A DNA stretch of 64,000 nucleotides. Source: Luteibacter aegosomatissinici. Its GTDB lineage: Bacteria; Pseudomonadota; Gammaproteobacteria; Xanthomonadales; Rhodanobacteraceae. Positions 60,784 through 64,000 of the stretch are shown piece by piece (position 1 is the first letter of the stretch; the number at the start of each line of letters is the position of its first letter). Position numbers and translations under genes: made by a program. The DNA lies in the NCBI RefSeq assembly GCF_023078495.1, contig NZ_CP095742.1, positions 3,348,001-3,412,000 on the forward strand, in the 5' to 3' direction. The notes beneath the pieces are model-generated. The model saw only the letters and a list, made by a program, of their open reading frames with translations. It made no database searches and was not told the DNA's origin.

Positions 60784-61820
60784 TGACGCTGAACTCGCAG
60801 GGCGATATCCAGCCCTTCCATTTCCCGACGACCACGGTACTTGTGGATGACCACGAGGAATACCTCGATGTCGTCCCGTTGCTGCTCGACCCCATGGTCC
60901 GGGTACGTACGTTCAGCTCGCCGCGCAGCGCGCTGGCCACGCTGGGCAATAACGGGAGCCGCCCGGTTCCCGGCGGTGGCTGGCTTTACCGCTGGAAAGA
61001 CCGCCCGTCCGAAACGCAGGAACTTGTGGCGCTGGATATCGACTCCATCCATCGCGTGGTCTACGACCCTGAACGCTTCGCCGAGATCTCGGTGGTCGTG
61101 GTGGATCAGGCCATGCCCGAGATGGATGGCATCACCTTCTGCAAACGGTTGCCGAATCCGCACATCGGCAAGATCCTGCTGACCGGTCGCGCCGATGACG
61201 CCACGGCGATCGATGCGTTCAATTCGGGGGTCATCGACCGTTTCATCCGCAAGAACGATCCCCTGGCGATCGAAAAGCTGCAGACCGCCATCGTGGAGCT
61301 GCAACGGCGCTATTTCGAACGCGCCAGCGCATTCGTCGCGGAAACCCTTGCCCTCGGCAACTTCCGTTTCCTGCGCGATCCCGCTTTCCGCGATGTGTTG
61401 CAAAGCGTTACCGCCACGTTCCAGCCGGTGGAATGTTATGTGCACTGCAACCCCACGGGCCTGTTGCTCGTCGACGCGTGGGGCATAGGCCGCTTCCTGC
61501 TGGTGCAAACCGACGAAGACCTCCGCACGCACTACGAAATCGCATCGGACCTGGGGGCACCCTCGGCCGTACTCGAAGCACTGCGAAGCGGCGAGGCCCT
61601 GCCCTGGTTCAACTCGCGCGACGGGTTCTATCACAAGGGCGTGGAAAACCCCGAAGCGCACATGTACCCCGCCACGGCCGTATCCGGGGAGCAGTGGTAC
61701 TACTACGCGCTCATCGATGACGTGGAGCGTTTCCGCCTCCAGCACGTCAAGTCGTACCGCAGCTGGCTGCGCGAGCAAGACCTGAGCCTGTCGGCCGACA
61801 GCCGCCCGCGCTTTATCTGA
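60783..61820 (+). CDS. lqsR: LqsR-like response regulator
   Basis: 345 residues. The receiver domain has the acidic pair Asp22-Asp23 (VLVDDHEEYLD), the phosphoacceptor Asp108 in VVVVDQAMPEMDG, the Thr in ILLTGRADD and the Lys in DRFIRKND. The gap between the acidic pair and the acceptor is about 85 residues rather than about 45, so some 40 residues are inserted. The C-terminal 150 residues contain no helix-turn-helix. Length and layout match Legionella LqsR, whose acceptor, from memory, is also Asp108. ATG 60783 or GTG 60780 is the start. Confidence 0.85.
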   Translation: MTLNSQGDIQPFHFPTTTVLVDDHEEYLDVVPLLLDPMVRVRTFSSPRSALATLGNNGSRPVPGGGWLYRWKDRPSETQELVALDIDSIHRVVYDPERFAEISVVVVDQAMPEMDGITFCKRLPNPHIGKILLTGRADDATAIDAFNSGVIDRFIRKNDPLAIEKLQTAIVELQRRYFERASAFVAETLALGNFRFLRDPAFRDVLQSVTATFQPVECYVHCNPTGLLLVDAWGIGRFLLVQTDEDLRTHYEIASDLGAPSAVLEALRSGEALPWFNSRDGFYHKGVENPEAHMYPATAVSGEQWYYYALIDDVERFRLQHVKSYRSWLREQDLSLSADSRPRFI

Positions 61821-62038
61821 CCCAATCCCTAACAGCGTCCTGCTGACACCCCAGGTGCCGGATCCACCGGCGCCAAGGGGTGCGCATGCCTATATGCTCG
61901 TGGCGTGGTCGCCGCGGCAGCATCGTTTGCCGGCGCGGCCCTCTCACCAATTTGGCAGGGCTCGCGCCCAGGCCGTTCAGGCCGGCGCGGATTGCCTCTC
62001 TCGTTTTCGCGCCTGCCCCAGGCGAGGCCGGCGTGCGC

Positions 62039-62058
62039 GTGTCGTTGCGAAACGACGC
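62039..62058 (+). promoter_or_regulatory. Hairpin with GCGA tetraloop in the lqsA leader
   Basis: GTCGTT-GCGA-AACGAC with two further outer pairs, about 43 bp before the lqsA ATG. The loop is of the GNRA kind. The whole 281-bp gap between lqsR and lqsA holds no gene; no convincing promoter hexamer pair was found in it. Confidence 0.35.
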
Positions 62059-62101
62059 CGTGGATATCGCCTGCCCTTAAAGCCAACGAGAGAGAGCCCC
62101 C

Positions 62102-63361
62102 ATGGAAAACGTTTCCGTCCTCCACCCCATCGTCAAGGCGCCGCAGCTACCCGAGTTCGTCCAGCGCCGGGTAGAACGATTTCACCGCGAACGCGTCGCC
62201 ATCGACTGGGGTGGTCGTCACATTTTACGTGGCCGCAAGCCCGCCGCGCGCGACCTGATGCTACAGAGCAACGACTACCTTGCCATCGCTGGCCATCCGG
62301 CCATCGTGGAAGCGCAACGCGCTGCGCTCGCCGCGGGTGGGCTGGGCATGATGATGTCCGCACTGTTCCAACAGGATGCCGACCAGCCCCTGCACCAGGC
62401 GGAGGCCGAACTCGCGCGTGCCGTCGGCAGCGAGGACGGCATACTGGCCCAGTCCGGATTCGCCGCCAACGTGGGCCTCATCCAGTCCATCGCCGGGGAA
62501 CGCGTCCCCGTGTACGTGGATATGCTGGCCCACGCGTCATTGTGGGAAGGCATCCGCAGCGCAGGCGCAAAGGCCGTGTCCATCCTGCATAACGATGTGC
62601 AGCACCTGGAGCGGCAATTGCTGCGAAACGGGCCAGGCGTCATCGTGGTCGATAGCGTGTACAGCACCAACGGCAGCCTCGCTCCGCTGCGAGAAATCTC
62701 AGAACTTTCGCAAGCGCATGGATGCGTCTTCGTCGTCGATGAATCGCATTCACTCGGCACGCACGGCATGCGTGGCGAAGGGCTCGTCGCCAGCCTTGGG
62801 CTCAACGACCGCGTCCACTTCATCACCGCCAGCCTTGCCAAAGCCTATTGCTCGCGCGCCGGCTTCATCGCATGCACGACCCGGTTCAAGGACTACTTTG
62901 GTTGCGAAGCATTGCCAGCCATCTTCAGTTCGTCGCTTCTTCCCCATGAACTCGCCGGGCTATCCGCTTCGCACAAGGTGATCCAGACCGAGACCTGGCG
63001 GCGCCAGCGCTTGCGCGACGTAACACGGTATGTACGCCGCGAACTCACTGCCATGGGCTACCCCATCGGCGACGGCACCGAGCAGATCATCGCCTTCGAA
63101 GCGGGCCAGGAAATCCTGACCGGCCACGTGCGCGATGTCATGGAGAAACATGGGGTGTTCGGCTCGGTGTTCAGCGCACCGGCAACGACAGTGAACCGCT
63201 CGCTGCTACGGCTGACCCTGAATGCCGGCATGGATGACCACGCCGTGCAGCACCTGCTGGATGCCTGCCGCAATGCGCGGGGCGAGATGAACCTGCCCGA
63301 GTGGAGCGCGAGCCGCCGGCTGCGCAAGGAGGAAGCCCGCGCCGCTGCCGAGGTGGCCTGA
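62102..63361 (+). CDS. lqsA: Alpha-hydroxyketone autoinducer synthase, LqsA/CqsA-like
   Basis: A PLP-dependent alpha-oxoamine synthase of 419 residues. CqsA joins an acyl-CoA to an amino-acid-derived substrate to make CAI-1-type signals; LqsA makes LAI-1. Visible are LQSNDYLAIAGHP, GLGMMMSALFQQDADQPLHQAEAELA, the PLP-contacting VDESHSLGTHG, and the PLP Lys247 in ITASLAKAYCSRAGF. The MMSALFQQDAD and SHSLG context is CqsA-like rather than Kbl/BioF-like. GAGAGAGAG precedes ATG 62102. The acyl chain used cannot be told from sequence. Confidence 0.9.
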   Translation: MENVSVLHPIVKAPQLPEFVQRRVERFHRERVAIDWGGRHILRGRKPAARDLMLQSNDYLAIAGHPAIVEAQRAALAAGGLGMMMSALFQQDADQPLHQAEAELARAVGSEDGILAQSGFAANVGLIQSIAGERVPVYVDMLAHASLWEGIRSAGAKAVSILHNDVQHLERQLLRNGPGVIVVDSVYSTNGSLAPLREISELSQAHGCVFVVDESHSLGTHGMRGEGLVASLGLNDRVHFITASLAKAYCSRAGFIACTTRFKDYFGCEALPAIFSSSLLPHELAGLSASHKVIQTETWRRQRLRDVTRYVRRELTAMGYPIGDGTEQIIAFEAGQEILTGHVRDVMEKHGVFGSVFSAPATTVNRSLLRLTLNAGMDDHAVQHLLDACRNARGEMNLPEWSASRRLRKEEARAAAEVA

Positions 63362-63387
63362 GGCTGCGCGGCGCGCGTCCGCCAGGT

Positions 63388-63693
63388 TCAGCGCAGCGTG
63401 ACGCGCCCGCGCAGGATGTCGCAAAACATGACCCAGTCACCCATCAGGCTGTAAAGCGGGTGCTTGAAGGTGGCTGGGCGGTTCTTCTCGAACACGAAGT
63501 GGCCGATCCATGCGAACCCATAGCCGCCCACCGGTGCAAGCCAGAGCCACGCCATGTGGCCGGTGGCGAAGGCAAGCAGGACGGCCACGATGACCAGCAA
63601 ACTGCCGGCGAAATGCAGCCGGCGGCAGCGCACGTCAGCGTGCTCGCCAAGGTAAAACGGATAGAACTCGCGAAACGTGGCGAAGGTACCCAT
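63388..63693 (-). CDS. DUF962/Mpo1-like membrane protein
   Basis: 101 residues with two TM segments (about 30-45 and 47-65). Conserved His residues lie in GEHADVRCRRLHFAGS, IGHFVFEKNRP and FKHPLYSLMGDW, matching the Mpo1/YGL010w (DUF962) family. Yeast Mpo1 is an Fe(II) dioxygenase of 2-hydroxy fatty acid alpha-oxidation; activity in bacteria is unproven. It is convergent with lqsA (26-bp gap). Confidence 0.88.
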   Translation of the reverse strand: MGTFATFREFYPFYLGEHADVRCRRLHFAGSLLVIVAVLLAFATGHMAWLWLAPVGGYGFAWIGHFVFEKNRPATFKHPLYSLMGDWVMFCDILRGRVTLR

Positions 63694-63706
63694 GGAAGGC
63701 TCCGCG

Positions 63707-64000
63707 TCAGTACGTAGGAAGTGGGATCCGCTCGTGCTCGTCGCCGGGTACGACCGGGAAGCGCCCGGCCCGGTTGTTCCAGTCGGCCTTGGCCTGCTCG
63801 ATCAGGTCCTTTGAGCTGGCAACGAAATTCCACCACAGGTGGCGCTCGCCATCGAGTGGCGCACCACCGAAAAGCATCACGAGGGAATCCTGCGTTGCTT
63901 CAAGCACCGGCGGTTCGCCATCGTGCGCGACGGCCATGTCGAGTGCATTGAGTTCGAGGCCTCCAAAGCTTGCAGCCCCTTCCACCACATACGCACCCCA
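63707..64000 (-). CDS. Pirin-family protein, N-terminus cut by window edge
   Basis: Only the C-terminal 97 codons are present; the frame is open at 64000. DSLVMLFGGAPLDGERHLWWNFVASSKDLIEQAKADW is the conserved C-terminal cupin segment of pirins, ending ERIPLPTY. Some pirins have quercetin dioxygenase activity; the metal-binding N-terminal cupin is outside the window. It may be co-transcribed with the DUF962 gene 13 bp on. Confidence 0.9.
   Translation of the reverse strand, partial: WGAYVVEGAASFGGLELNALDMAVAHDGEPPVLEATQDSLVMLFGGAPLDGERHLWWNFVASSKDLIEQAKADWNNRAGRFPVVPGDEHERIPLPTY

Noticed and set aside
61955-61971. Possible sigma54 promoter (TTGGCAGGGCTCGCGCC) before lqsA
   Set aside because: The GG-N10-GC spacing fits, but the -12 TTGC element is missing, and no activator site was seen.

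Overview
The window is 64 kb of GC-rich (about 65% by eye), densely coding bacterial chromosome. Its gene orders are gammaproteobacterial, of Xanthomonadales type: bamC-dapA-gcvR-bcp; phoB-phoR-ppk-ppx; purF-cvpA-dedD-folC; and miaA-hfq-hflX-hflK-hflC-purA. The NAD-type isocitrate dehydrogenase, the lpxO-like hydroxylase, the S46 and M1 secreted peptidases and the GTAGGAG-type palindromes fit Rhodanobacteraceae (Luteibacter/Dyella/Rhodanobacter-like). The genus is an inference. No prophage, transposase, rRNA or CRISPR array was seen.

Layout. 1-8.2 kb: pcnB (cut by the window edge), tRNA-Glu(CTC), fdxA, the bamC/dapA and gcvR/bcp pairs, phoH-thiD, an lpxO-like hydroxylase and an exported protein. 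8.26-9.38 kb: a gene-poor island of nested inverted repeats with one 43-codon ORF. 9.4-11.3 kb: isocitrate dehydrogenase, an AhpD-like protein and glutaredoxin. 11.4-22 kb: a BepA-like protease, then a phosphate/polyphosphate block (PHO box, phoB, phoR, ppk, an MGDG-synthase-like glycosyltransferase, a membrane protein, ppx), then a cyclophilin and lpxH. 22-34.5 kb: a long minus-strand run of purine, folate, Hfl and Hfq genes. 34.5-38.5 kb: a two-DTG secreted protease-like protein, two small paralogous membrane proteins and an S46 dipeptidyl peptidase. 38.7-44.9 kb: tdh and kbl, separated by a 1193-residue AsmA/DUF748 protein, with a palindromic repeat after tdh and another after kbl. 45-51.4 kb: assorted housekeeping and exported proteins. 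51.5-52.2 kb: a second repeat island related to the first. 52.2-58.9 kb: a membrane protein, an M1 peptidase, a 2OG oxygenase, GIY-YIG, an aminotransferase and tcdA. 59-63.4 kb: the most interesting locus. 63.4-64 kb: a DUF962 protein and a pirin (cut by the edge).

The standout system is an alpha-hydroxyketone quorum-sensing locus of the Legionella Lqs / Vibrio Cqs kind. A short cytochrome-c-like membrane protein with its own sigma70-like promoter is followed after 13 bp by a six-TM sensor histidine kinase (LqsS/CqsS-like). The kinase overlaps a response regulator whose enlarged receiver domain has its acceptor at Asp108 and which lacks a helix-turn-helix (LqsR-like). A PLP-dependent autoinducer synthase (LqsA/CqsA-like) follows. 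The kinase has no fused receiver, so the architecture is Lqs rather than Vibrio Cqs.

Two other points deserve attention. The glycosyltransferase translationally coupled to ppk suggests phosphate-starvation lipid remodelling. The two repeat islands share 13-bp inverted termini and look like a non-autonomous element family. Many long ORFs antisense to real genes are GC-codon shadows and were left out.
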